From DATAAM01 sp036260075 (GTDB lineage: Bacteria > Actinomycetota > Acidimicrobiia > Acidimicrobiales > JAHWLA01), in NCBI GenBank assembly GCA_036260075.1, contig DATAAM010000182.1, forward strand, positions 1 through 34,671: a stretch of DNA of 34,671 bases, read 5' to 3'. This document shows, one piece after another, positions 24,465-31,984 of the stretch; the stretch's first letter is position 1, and each line of letters begins with the position of its first letter. The notes under the pieces are model-generated. The model saw only the letters and a list, made by a program, of their open reading frames with translations, did no database searches and was not told the DNA's origin. The position numbers were made by a program, and so were the translations under genes.

Positions 24465-26428
24465 ACCGCGTGCAGTCGATCGCCAAGCGGGCCAAGGCCC
24501 GGGTGGCCGCCTGGCAGCTCGCCCGCCGCAGGCGACGGGTGAGCAAGGGGCGCCCGCCCAAGCGCGGCGGCCTGCTGGCCTTGGTCGCCGCCCTCGTGGT
24601 CCTCCTCGGGGCCGTGGTCTGGTGCTTCGACGCCCTCCAGCCCGCCGACCGCGGCGTGGAGCTGTCGATCGACCGCCTCACCCGGCTCATCGCCGCAGGC
24701 GACGTACGCGAAGCGGTGGTGCGCGACGAGGACCTCCGCATCACCGGCGAGGTGCGCGTCCACGGCGATGCCGCGCAGCGGGAGCGGTACACAGCCTTCT
24801 GGACCGCCGTGCCCCGCGGCGACGCCTCGCTCACGAGGCTCATCCAGGCGTTCAACGACGCCAAGGTGCCGGTGCGGGTGGACAGCCAGTCGTCCAAGGC
24901 GACCGTGCGCACGGTGCTCACGACCCTGCTTCCGCTCGCCATCCTGGCCAACCTCTTCGCCCTCTTCTTCGTGGGCGGGCGGCGGGGCGGCAGCGCGCTG
25001 GGCGAAGTGCTGCTGTTCGGCCAGCTGCGCAAGCGGGGGCCGACCAAGCGGTCCGTCGGCTTCCACGACGTGGCCGGGGTCGACGAGGCGATCGAGGAGC
25101 TCCGCGAGGTGGTGGAGTACCTCGAATCGCCCGAGCGCTTCGAGGCGGCCGGGGTGGCGCCTCCGAAGGGCATCCTGCTGTTCGGCCCGCCGGGCTGCGG
25201 CAAGACGCTCCTGGCCAAGGCGGTCGCCGGTGAGGCGGGCGTGCCCTTCTTCTCGGTGGCGGGTGCCGAGTTCGTGGAGTCGCTGGTCGGCGTGGGGGCC
25301 GCCCGCGTGCGCGACCTGTTCGCCCGCGTGCGGGCGTCGGCCCCGGCCATCGTGTTCATCGACGAGCTCGACGCCGCCGGGCGCCGGCGCGGCAGCGGCA
25401 CAGGCGGCGGCAGCGACGAGCGCGACCAGACGCTGAACCAGCTGCTGGTCGAGATGGACGGCTTCGAGACGAGCAGCGGCATCGTGGTGATCGGTGCCAC
25501 CAACCGGGCCGACATCCTCGACCCCGCCCTGTTGCGTCCGGGCCGCTTCGACCGTCACATCGTGATCGAACGCCCCGACGCCGAACGGCGCCAGGCGATC
25601 CTGCGGCTGCACGCGTCGAAGGTGCAGCCCGACGACGGCGTCGACTTCGGCCGGCTGGCCGCGCTGACGGCCGGGTTCTGCGGCGCCGAGCTGGCCGGTG
25701 TCGTCAACGAGGCGGCGCTGCTGGCGCTGCGGGCCGGGTCGCCCACGGTGCAGTTCGCCCACTTCAGCGAGGGCATCGATCGGGTGGCGCACGGGTCGCA
25801 ACGGCGGGGCGTGCTGCTCGACGACGCCGAGCGCCACCGCATCGCCGTGCACGAGGCGGGGCACGCGGTGGTGGCGGCGCTGGTCGGGTTCGGCGCCGCC
25901 ATCGAGCGGGTGTCGGTCCTCGCCCGCGGCCGCGTGCTGGCATCCGTGGAGCACGCCGAAGGCGACGCTCTGTTGCTCACCGAGGACCAGGCCCGGCGAC
26001 GGCTGGCGACGCTCCTGGCGGGCCGCTCCGCCGAGGTGGTGCTGTGCGGTTCGGCGTCGACCGGTGCCGAGGACGACTTGGCGGCGGCAACCGCTCTGGG
26101 CCTCGACCTGGCCGGTCGCTACGGCATGAGCCGGTTGGGGCCCCGTCGATTGCTGGGCCGGGACGCCGACGTGCACCTGGGCGGGACGGCGGCCGTCGAC
26201 ACCTCCGAGGCGTGGCGGGAACGACTGGACGCCGAGGTCGACCGGCTCCTGGCCGAGGCCCAGGCGCAGGCGCTGCGGCTCGTCACCGCCCACCGCCGGT
26301 CGGTCGTGGCGTTGGCCGACGCCCTCGTGCGGCACGAGACGCTCGACGCCCCCGACCTCGCCTCGCTGCTCCCCGATCCGCTCGCCGCCGTTGCCAACGG
26401 CAAGAAGAAGGCGCGCGCCGGCGCCTGA
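24458..26428 (+). CDS. Divergent second FtsH-type membrane AAA+ metalloprotease
   Basis: A 656-residue protein with FtsH architecture: a very basic N-terminus (ARRRRRVSKGRPPKR), membrane helix 1 (38-57), an extracytoplasmic region of about 95 residues, and helix 2 (151-172). Walker A is GPPGCGKT (243-250), Walker B is IVFIDE (298-303), RPGRFDR is at 360-366, HEAGH at 465-469 and the third zinc ligand is Asp540. ATPase and protease sites are intact. The central pore loop reads SLVGVG: the aromatic residue before Val-Gly (Phe251 in the housekeeping copy) is Leu276. GGAGG (24445-24449), 8 nt before the ATG and inside the upstream gene, is a strong Shine-Dalgarno. It is cotranscribed with, and probably acts on or with, the vWA protein. 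Confidence 0.93.
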   Translation: MVNRVQSIAKRAKARVAAWQLARRRRRVSKGRPPKRGGLLALVAALVVLLGAVVWCFDALQPADRGVELSIDRLTRLIAAGDVREAVVRDEDLRITGEVRVHGDAAQRERYTAFWTAVPRGDASLTRLIQAFNDAKVPVRVDSQSSKATVRTVLTTLLPLAILANLFALFFVGGRRGGSALGEVLLFGQLRKRGPTKRSVGFHDVAGVDEAIEELREVVEYLESPERFEAAGVAPPKGILLFGPPGCGKTLLAKAVAGEAGVPFFSVAGAEFVESLVGVGAARVRDLFARVRASAPAIVFIDELDAAGRRRGSGTGGGSDERDQTLNQLLVEMDGFETSSGIVVIGATNRADILDPALLRPGRFDRHIVIERPDAERRQAILRLHASKVQPDDGVDFGRLAALTAGFCGAELAGVVNEAALLALRAGSPTVQFAHFSEGIDRVAHGSQRRGVLLDDAERHRIAVHEAGHAVVAALVGFGAAIERVSVLARGRVLASVEHAEGDALLLTEDQARRRLATLLAGRSAEVVLCGSASTGAEDDLAAATALGLDLAGRYGMSRLGPRRLLGRDADVHLGGTAAVDTSEAWRERLDAEVDRLLAEAQAQALRLVTAHRRSVVALADALVRHETLDAPDLASLLPDPLAAVANGKKKARAGA

Positions 26429-26446
26429 CCTCCGTGCTCAGGCGCC
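26420..26446. terminator. Bidirectional hairpin overlapping both stop codons
   Basis: GGCGCCTGA (26420-26428) and TCAGGCGCC (26438-26446) form a perfect 9-bp stem with a 9-nt loop. The left arm ends with the TGA of ftsH2 and the right arm starts with the reverse-complemented TGA of the converging epimerase gene. The loop is the whole intergenic space. Confidence 0.65.
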
Positions 26447-27382
26447 CGCCCGCCACCGGAGGACGGCGGCGCATCCCTCTTCGAGCGTGGTCCAGGGCTT
26501 CCACCCGAGGTGGATGCCCGCCCGCGAGGAGTCGAGCGCGGAACGACGCACCTCCCCCGGCCGCGGCGGCCCGTTGACCGGCGCGGCCGTCGTCCCCGCC
26601 GCCTCCACCAGCGTGGCGTACAGGGCGTTCACCGACGTCTCGCGTCCCGTGCCCACGTTGAGCAGCAGCCCTCCCCCTCGGTCGGCCGCCCGCACGAACG
26701 CGTCGACGACGTCGTCGACGAAGACGAAGTCGCGCGTCTGCTGCCCGTCGCCGAAGATCGTGCACGGCTCGCCCGCCAGCAGCCTGCTCGCGAAGACCGC
26801 CACCACGCCCGCCTCGCCGTGCGCCGCCTGACGGGGGCCGTACACGTTGCCGAGCGCCAGCGCGGTGAACTCCAGCGCGTGCAACTCCCGGTAGGCGACG
26901 AGGTAGTCGACGGCCGCCTTCTTGGAGACGCCGTACGGGGTCAGCGGCACGTGGGGGTGCGACTCCTTCACCGGGAGGTCGGCGGGGTCGACCTCCCCGT
27001 AGAGCGTGCCGCCGCTGGCGGCGAACACCACCTTGCGGCTCCCGGCCCGCCGCGCTCCCTCCAGCACGCGCACGGTGCCGACCACGTTGACCTCGGCGTC
27101 GCGCTCGGGTTGCTCGACCGAGGCCCGCACGTCGGCCTGCCCGGCCAAGTGGAAGACGACCTCGGGCCGCCGCCGCTCGAGGAGGCTCACCAGCGCCTCG
27201 TCGCGCACGTCCATGCGGTGGAAGGTGACGTCGGCCGTGGGATCGGCGCGTGCCTCGGCCAGGTTCGACAGCGAGCCCGTCGAGAGGTCGTCGACCACGT
27301 CGACGGTGTGGCCCTCGGCGAGGAGGCGGTCGACCAGCGTGGACCCCACGAAGCCGGCGCCCCCGGTGACGAGCGCCTTCAT
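26438..27382 (-). CDS. NAD-dependent nucleotide-sugar epimerase/dehydratase (GalE-like)
   Basis: A 314-residue extended SDR. It has GGAGFVG (7-13), HLAGQADVRASVEQP, AASGGTLYG, the catalytic pair Tyr150/Lys154 (PYGVSKKAA), ALGNVYGPRQ and FGDGQQTRDFVFVDD. These features place it among UDP-glucose 4-epimerase-like enzymes acting on UDP- or dTDP-sugars. The exact substrate cannot be told from sequence alone. It starts with ATG behind a 98-nt intercistronic region that contains AAGGA, a hairpin and 10 nt before the start, matching the leader of the next gene upstream. Its stop converges on ftsH2 with 9 nt between. Confidence 0.85.
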   Translation of the reverse strand: MKALVTGGAGFVGSTLVDRLLAEGHTVDVVDDLSTGSLSNLAEARADPTADVTFHRMDVRDEALVSLLERRRPEVVFHLAGQADVRASVEQPERDAEVNVVGTVRVLEGARRAGSRKVVFAASGGTLYGEVDPADLPVKESHPHVPLTPYGVSKKAAVDYLVAYRELHALEFTALALGNVYGPRQAAHGEAGVVAVFASRLLAGEPCTIFGDGQQTRDFVFVDDVVDAFVRAADRGGGLLLNVGTGRETSVNALYATLVEAAGTTAAPVNGPPRPGEVRRSALDSSRAGIHLGWKPWTTLEEGCAAVLRWRAGA

Positions 27383-27457
27383 CGGGACAGCACCGGCCGC
27401 GGGCCGGTTCCTTGCCGCGACGGCGCTCGGGTGGCGCGGTGGGCAGTGGCCCGATGG
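27383..27457 (-). promoter_or_regulatory. 75-nt leader, copy 1 (Shine-Dalgarno, hairpin, start)
   Basis: Reading toward the epimerase ATG: AAGGA (27413-27409), A/C, then a stem of CCGGCC and GGCCGG with a CGC loop (27407-27393), then 10 nt, then ATG. Over 75 ungapped positions it is about 76 percent identical to the leader at 28567-28641 (57 matches counted by eye). Confidence 0.55.
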
Positions 27458-27480
27458 CGACTGGACCCCTGAGCCCTCAT

Positions 27481-28566
27481 CTACGGCTCGGGCAGGCGCA
27501 CGCCGTCGAGCACGGACCCCGGCTCCACCTTGGCCGACCCGCCGAGGACACAGAGCCCGGTGAGCCGAGCCCCCTCGCCCACGGCCGCGCCTTCGCCCAC
27601 GATCGAGCCTTCGACCACCGCGCCCGACGCCACCGCCGAGCCCGGCAGCAGCACCGAGTCGCGCACCACGGCCCCTTCTCCCACTCGTGCACCGGCGCCG
27701 ACGACGGAGTCGATCACCTGCGCGCCCGACGCCACGAAGGCGGCGTCGCCCACCAGTGCATGCGGCAGGACGTCGCCGTCGACCACCGGCCCGGCGCCCA
27801 CGTGCCAGACCCCGGCCGAGACCTGGCGGGCCCCCGGGAGAAGGGCCGAGGCGCCCCGCCTGCCGGTGAGCAGGTCGAGGTTGGCCTCGAGGAACTTGGC
27901 GGGGGTGCCGGCGTCGATCCAGTAGGCGTCGGAGCCCAAGGCGTACAGCGACCGCTCGGCCACCAAGGCGGGAAACGTCTCCCGCTCGATCGACACGCGG
28001 CGGCCCGCGGGGATGCGTTCGAGCACGTCGGGCTCGAGCACGTACGTCCCGGCATTGATGAGGTTGGTCGGCGCCTCGTGGCGCGGCGGCTTCTCGATGA
28101 AGGCCTGGACGCGGCCGTCGGGCTCGGTGGGGACGACGCCGAAGGCGGACGGGTCGTCGACGGGCGTGAGGCTGATGGTGGCGGCCGCGCCGCGGGCGCG
28201 GTGGAAGCCGACGAGTGCGCCGATGTCGAGGTCGGTGAGCACGTCGCCGTTGACCACGAGGAACGTCTCGTCCATCCCGGCGTGGATCGCTGCGAACCGG
28301 ATGCCGCCTGCCGTGTCGAGCGGTTCGGGCTCGACCGCGTACGCCAGCCGCACGCCCGCGCACCGGTCGTCGGGGAAGGCCGCCAGGAACACGTCCGGCC
28401 GGTACCCCATCGAGAGCACCACGTCGTCGACCCCGTGGGCGGCCAGGTGGGCCAGCACCCGCTCGATCATCGTCACTTCGGCCACGCGGAGCATCTGCTT
28501 CGGCGTGGTGAAGGTGAGGGGTCGCAGGCGCGTCCCCTCACCGCCGACCAGGACGACTGCCCTCAC
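27481..28566 (-). CDS. NDP-sugar pyrophosphorylase, mannose-1-phosphate guanylyltransferase-like
   Basis: A 361-residue protein from a GTG start. The N-terminal nucleotidyltransferase domain has VGGEGTRLRPLT (7-18), TPKQML, EPLDTAGG, VVNGDV, FIEKP and NAGTYVLEP, and ends in YWIDAGTPAKFLEAN. Residues about 250-355 form hexapeptide repeats of a left-handed beta helix. This layout is that of eukaryote-type GDP-mannose pyrophosphorylases and mycobacterial Rv3264c. With ManB it would make GDP-mannose. The signature usually reads PKPMLPV; here PKQMLRV is slightly unusual, so glucose-1-phosphate nucleotidyltransferase activity is the alternative. Confidence 0.85.
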   Translation of the reverse strand: MRAVVLVGGEGTRLRPLTFTTPKQMLRVAEVTMIERVLAHLAAHGVDDVVLSMGYRPDVFLAAFPDDRCAGVRLAYAVEPEPLDTAGGIRFAAIHAGMDETFLVVNGDVLTDLDIGALVGFHRARGAAATISLTPVDDPSAFGVVPTEPDGRVQAFIEKPPRHEAPTNLINAGTYVLEPDVLERIPAGRRVSIERETFPALVAERSLYALGSDAYWIDAGTPAKFLEANLDLLTGRRGASALLPGARQVSAGVWHVGAGPVVDGDVLPHALVGDAAFVASGAQVIDSVVGAGARVGEGAVVRDSVLLPGSAVASGAVVEGSIVGEGAAVGEGARLTGLCVLGGSAKVEPGSVLDGVRLPEP

Positions 28567-28641
28567 CGGTGCAGTGCCGGCAGCAGGCCGGTTCCTCTCG
28601 GCGCCCGCGAACGGGTGGCGGGATGGGGAGGGGCCCGGTGG
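28567..28641 (-). promoter_or_regulatory. 75-nt leader, copy 2 (Shine-Dalgarno, hairpin, start)
   Basis: Reading toward the GTG: GAGAGGA (28599-28593), A, a 15-nt hairpin CCGGC-CTGCT-GCCGG (28591-28577), 10 nt, then GTG. Hairpin length and distance to the start codon equal those of copy 1 at 27383-27457. The 11-nt block GGCCGGTTCCT and the 8-nt block GGGTGGCG (plus strand) are identical in both copies. Confidence 0.55.
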
Positions 28642-28661
28642 GGTGAAAGGGCCCCACCGGG
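28634..28661 (-). terminator. 10-bp hairpin between the His-rich protein and pyrophosphorylase genes
   Basis: CCCGGTGGGG (28634-28643) and CCCCACCGGG (28652-28661) are perfectly complementary with an 8-nt loop. It lies 33 nt after the His-rich gene stop and slightly overlaps the 75-nt leader. No T-tract follows, so attenuator or structured leader is equally possible. Confidence 0.4.
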
Positions 28662-28682
28662 AGGGACCACAACCCGACGGGA

Positions 28683-28700
28683 CCCGTGAGCGCTCACGGG
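28683..28700. terminator. 18-bp perfect palindrome over the stop codon of the His-rich gene
   Basis: CCCGTGAGC (28683-28691) is followed directly by its reverse complement GCTCACGGG (28692-28700). The TGA of the His-rich gene (28696-28694) is inside it. As RNA it would need to open a few central pairs to form a loop; as DNA it could be a dyad operator-like site. Confidence 0.35.
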
Positions 28701-29434
28701 GTGGAGGTGGTCGAGGTCTCCGACGGGGCCGGCTGCGTGGGCGAAGGTGCGGACGTGGCCGTTCCCGGGTTCGGCACCTGCGACGTGGAGCTGGTGGCGC
28801 CGGGGCTGCCCGGCACGTCGGACAGGTTGTCGAGCGTGCCCGTGCTCGGCGGTGTCTTGGGGATCTCCGTGCCCTCGGGGGCGAACGCCCACACGATCTG
28901 CTGTCGGTCCTCGAAGTGGATCTTGCCGGGGTCGCCCTCGTACTTCTCGCCGTTCACCCAGACGGAGACGACGGCTTCCTTGTCGCCGCACTTCTCGCCG
29001 TTGCGGACGGTCTTGCCCGGGTACTTCACGCTCGTCTCGGTGACTTCGACGCCCATGGTCTCGAAGAAGACATCGAGGATGGCCCGCTTGCCCGACGCCG
29101 CGTGGCTGAACGGGTGCACGTGGATGATCCCGTCGCCGTGGGTGTGGACGCCCTTGGGGTCGCGGCCGTTGTCGGACAGCTGCCCGAGGAACTGGTCGCA
29201 GTAGAAGAAGCCGTAGGCGGTGTGCCAGTGGTCGTCGGTGGTGGGGCGCTCCTCGGCGCGGGCGCCCACCCGCTCCTGGGTCTCGTTGCGACTCATGACC
29301 AGCACCACGACGCCCAGGATCACGACCAGGGAGATGGCGCTGTACCAGCCCCACGGTGTCTTGCCCCGGCTGGTGCGACCGCCCCCGGTGCTCGCGGCCC
29401 TCGCGACCTTCTTCCCCGACGAAGCCTTGCCCAT
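28694..29434 (-). CDS. Membrane-anchored His-rich protein of unknown function
   Basis: A 246-residue protein with a Lys/Ser/Gly-rich cytoplasmic N-terminus, one membrane helix (about 29-47), an extracytoplasmic domain, and a Ser/Thr/Pro-rich tail from about 194. The domain is rich in paired histidines: HWHTAYGFFYC (His69, His71, Cys79) and GVHTHGDGIIHVHPFSH (His97, His99, His105, His107, His111), with a second Cys at about 149. HxH pairs suggest metal binding, but no enzyme family is recognised. I have the impression that similar proteins occur in other Acidimicrobiia. The ATG is 12 nt after the stop of the GT2 gene upstream on the same strand. Confidence 0.75.
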   Translation of the reverse strand: MGKASSGKKVARAASTGGGRTSRGKTPWGWYSAISLVVILGVVVLVMSRNETQERVGARAEERPTTDDHWHTAYGFFYCDQFLGQLSDNGRDPKGVHTHGDGIIHVHPFSHAASGKRAILDVFFETMGVEVTETSVKYPGKTVRNGEKCGDKEAVVSVWVNGEKYEGDPGKIHFEDRQQIVWAFAPEGTEIPKTPPSTGTLDNLSDVPGSPGATSSTSQVPNPGTATSAPSPTQPAPSETSTTSTP

Positions 29435-29446
29435 GGACGATGCAAC

Positions 29447-30319
29447 TTACCCGGTCCGCACTCCGGAGAGCAGTCGGTGGGCCCACGCCACGACCGCTCG
29501 CACCGCCAGCCCGAAGGCCACCACGGGCAGCAGGAGGCGTCGGGGCCCCTCGGTCGTACGGGCCGAGAACCGCAACAGGGAGCGGTGGTGCTCGGCGATC
29601 ATCCGGTAGGGACGGCGGGCCGTCGACACGCCCTGCACGTGCGTCACCCGGGCGGCGGGCTCGAAGGCCACCTGCCACCCGGCCCGGTGCGCCCGCCAGC
29701 ACAGGTCGACGTCCTCGGCGTACATGAAGTAGCCCTCGTCGAAGCCGCCGAGCGCGTCCCAAGCCGATCGGCGGGCCAGGAAGCACGAGCCCGACACCCA
29801 GTCGACGTCGACGGCTGGAACGTCGCGGTCGACGTCGAGCATGCGGTACCTGCGGGTGAAGCGGTTGCGGGGCGCCACGTAGCCGAGGAAGGCGTGGCCG
29901 ACGGCGTCGAGCAAGCCCGGGAACACCCGCGGAGAGGGATAGGTGGTGCCGTCGGGGTCGACGATGCGCGGCCCGACGACGGCCGTGCCCGGACGGCGGT
30001 CGAGGACCTCGGCCAGGATGTCGACGGCGTCGGGGTCGACCGTGAGGTCGGGGTTGCACACGAGGATGTAGTCGGCCTGGGCCACCTCCGCCCCTCGGTT
30101 GGCGGCCCGGCCGAACCCGAGGTTGGCGCCCGTGGGCAGGAAGCGAGCCTCGCGGTCGGCGGCGGCCAACGCCTCGCCGGAGCCGTCGTGCGAGTCGTTG
30201 TCGACCACGACGATCTCCTCCACCCCGGCCTTGCGCAGGCTGCGCACGCACTCGACCAGGTGGTCGCGCGTGTTGAAGTTCACGACGACGGCGGCAACCC
30301 GGGCCGCGGGCCTGTTCAC
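29447..30319 (-). CDS. GT2 glycosyltransferase, rhamnosyltransferase (WbbL)-like
   Basis: A 290-residue protein from a GTG overlapping the upstream GT2 stop by 4 nt. The GT-A domain shows VAAVVVNFNTRDHL, IVVVDNDSHDGS (36-47), NLGFGRAANRG, VCNPDL (87-92), VDWVSGSCFLARR and AEDVDLCWRAHRAGW (201-215). The VNFNT/NxGF/CNPD combination is that of WbbL-type rhamnosyltransferases, and dTDP-rhamnose genes are in this cluster. A hydrophobic C-terminal helix (about 261-283) probably tethers it to the membrane. In mycobacteria WbbL adds rhamnose to the peptidoglycan-arabinogalactan linker lipid; the acceptor here is unknown. Confidence 0.88.
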   Translation of the reverse strand: MNRPAARVAAVVVNFNTRDHLVECVRSLRKAGVEEIVVVDNDSHDGSGEALAAADREARFLPTGANLGFGRAANRGAEVAQADYILVCNPDLTVDPDAVDILAEVLDRRPGTAVVGPRIVDPDGTTYPSPRVFPGLLDAVGHAFLGYVAPRNRFTRRYRMLDVDRDVPAVDVDWVSGSCFLARRSAWDALGGFDEGYFMYAEDVDLCWRAHRAGWQVAFEPAARVTHVQGVSTARRPYRMIAEHHRSLLRFSARTTEGPRRLLLPVVAFGLAVRAVVAWAHRLLSGVRTG

Positions 30320-31023
30320 GAGACGCGGGCGAGCCGGTACCGCACCAGGGCGGCGAGCGCCCGCCACGTGTCCTGCCCCCGGAACTTGCGTCCCTCCATC
30401 GGGCGGCGGCCCACGAAGGAGATCGGCACCTCGTGGATCGAGTGCCCACGGCGGAGCACCTTCGCCGTGATCTCCGGCTCGAACTCGAAGCGGTCGGACT
30501 CGATCGTGAGGCCCTCGAGCACCCGGCGGTCGAACAGCTTGTAGCCGGTCTCCATGTCGGAGAGGTTCGTGTTGTAGAGGACGTCGGTGACCAGCGAGAG
30601 GAAGCGGTTGCCCAGGTACGGAAGCAGTCGCATGGTCTGGCGCTCGCCGAGGAAGCGACTGCCGTACACGACCCTGGCCCGCCCCCGCAGCACCGGGTCG
30701 AGCAGCTTGGGCCAGTCGGCGGGGTCGTACTCCAAGTCGGCGTCCTGCACGAGGAGGAGCTCGCCCCGGGCGTGCTGGAGCGCGGTGCGGATGCACGCGC
30801 CCTTCCCCCGGTTGGCGTCGTGGCGCAGCACGCGCACCGTCGAGTCCTGCACGGCGTCGAGCACCTTGTCGGTGCCGTCGGTGGATCCGTCGTCGACCAC
30901 GAGGATCTCGCGCTCGAGCGGGAGCTCCACCGTGCGCATCCGCCGCAGCGCCTCGCCCACCGTGGCCCGCTCGTTGTAGACGGGCACCACAACCGAGAGC
31001 ATGCGGTAGCCGCTATCGGCCAC
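30316..31023 (-). CDS. GT2 glycosyltransferase, polyprenyl-phosphate sugar synthase type
   Basis: A 235-residue protein. SVVVPVYNE (10-18), VVDDGSTDG (42-50), NRGKGACIRTAL, the DAD metal motif (94-96), YGSRF and METGYKLFDRRV are all present, as in dolichol/polyprenol-phosphate mannose or glucose synthases without a membrane domain. It likely makes a polyprenyl-phosphate hexose. The GTG at 31023 overlaps the UDP-xylose synthase gene by 11 nt; an in-frame ATG at 31002 (MLSVVVP) is the alternative start. It serves as an internal reference for the shortened GT2 domain at 1885-2979. Confidence 0.88.
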   Translation of the reverse strand: MADSGYRMLSVVVPVYNERATVGEALRRMRTVELPLEREILVVDDGSTDGTDKVLDAVQDSTVRVLRHDANRGKGACIRTALQHARGELLLVQDADLEYDPADWPKLLDPVLRGRARVVYGSRFLGERQTMRLLPYLGNRFLSLVTDVLYNTNLSDMETGYKLFDRRVLEGLTIESDRFEFEPEITAKVLRRGHSIHEVPISFVGRRPMEGRKFRGQDTWRALAALVRYRLARVS

Positions 31024-31984
31024 GGGCCAGCACCTCGCGGAACCAGGGCACCGTGTGCTCGATGCCCTCGCGCAGCGGGATGCGCGGCTCCCAGCCGAGC
31101 AGCTCGCGCGCCTTGGCGATGTCGGGCCGCCGGCGGGTGGGGTCGTCCACCGGCAACGGTTCGTGCACGATCTCGGAGGACGACCCGGTGACCTCGAGCA
31201 CGACCTGCGCCAGATCGGCGACGGTGAACTCGTCGGGGTTCCCGATGTTCACCGGTCCCACGTGGTCGCTGTCGAGCAGGCGCAGGAGGCCCTCCACCTC
31301 GTCGTCGACGTAGCAGAAGCTGCGCGTCTGGCTGCCGTCGCCGTAGACCGTGAGCGGCTTGCCCAGCAGCGCCTGGGTCACGAAGGTCGACACCACCCGG
31401 CCGTCCTGCGGCCGCATCCGAGGCCCGTACGTGTTGAAGATGCGGGCGATGCGCACGTCGACCCCGTGGGCGGAGTGGTACGCCATCGTCATCGCCTCGG
31501 CGAAGCGCTTGGCCTCGTCGTACACCCCGCGCGGCCCGACGGGGTTGACGTGGCCCCAGTAGGTCTCGGGCTGCGGGTGCACCTGCGGGTCGCCGTACAC
31601 CTCGCTGGTCGACGCCAGCAGGAAGCGGGCGCCCTTGTCCTTGGCCAGGCCGAGCAGGTTGTGGGTGCCCAGCGACCCGACCTTGAGCGTCTGGATGGGA
31701 AGCTCCAGGTAGTCGCGCGGCGAGGCCGGGCTGGCGAAGTGGAGCACGGCGTCCACCGGGCCGGGTACGTGCACGAAGTTGCTGACGTCGTGGCGCACGA
31801 ACGTGAAGCCCTCACGGCCGAAGAGGTCGGCCACGTTGTCGAGGTCGCCGGTCACGAGGTTGTCGACCGCCACCACCTCGTCGCCCCGTTCGAGCAGGCG
31901 ACGGCACAGGTGCGACCCCAGGAACCCGGCCCCCCCGGTGACGACGACCCGGCTGCCGCCCTGGACCGCGGGCACGTTCGTCAT
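31013..31984 (-). CDS. UDP-glucuronate decarboxylase (UDP-xylose synthase)
   Basis: A 323-residue extended SDR with GGAGFLG (17-23), HFASPASPRDYLE, STSEVYGDPQVHPQPE, VYDEAKR giving Tyr155/Lys159, RIFNTYGPRM and GDGSQTRSFCYVDD. The SPASP, YDEAKR and QTRSFCYV segments are diagnostic of UXS enzymes, which oxidise and decarboxylate UDP-glucuronate to UDP-xylose. It overlaps the UDP-glucose dehydrogenase gene by 4 nt, and that enzyme makes its substrate. Length and catalytic residues are normal. Confidence 0.93.
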   Translation of the reverse strand: MTNVPAVQGGSRVVVTGGAGFLGSHLCRRLLERGDEVVAVDNLVTGDLDNVADLFGREGFTFVRHDVSNFVHVPGPVDAVLHFASPASPRDYLELPIQTLKVGSLGTHNLLGLAKDKGARFLLASTSEVYGDPQVHPQPETYWGHVNPVGPRGVYDEAKRFAEAMTMAYHSAHGVDVRIARIFNTYGPRMRPQDGRVVSTFVTQALLGKPLTVYGDGSQTRSFCYVDDEVEGLLRLLDSDHVGPVNIGNPDEFTVADLAQVVLEVTGSSSEIVHEPLPVDDPTRRRPDIAKARELLGWEPRIPLREGIEHTVPWFREVLARGR

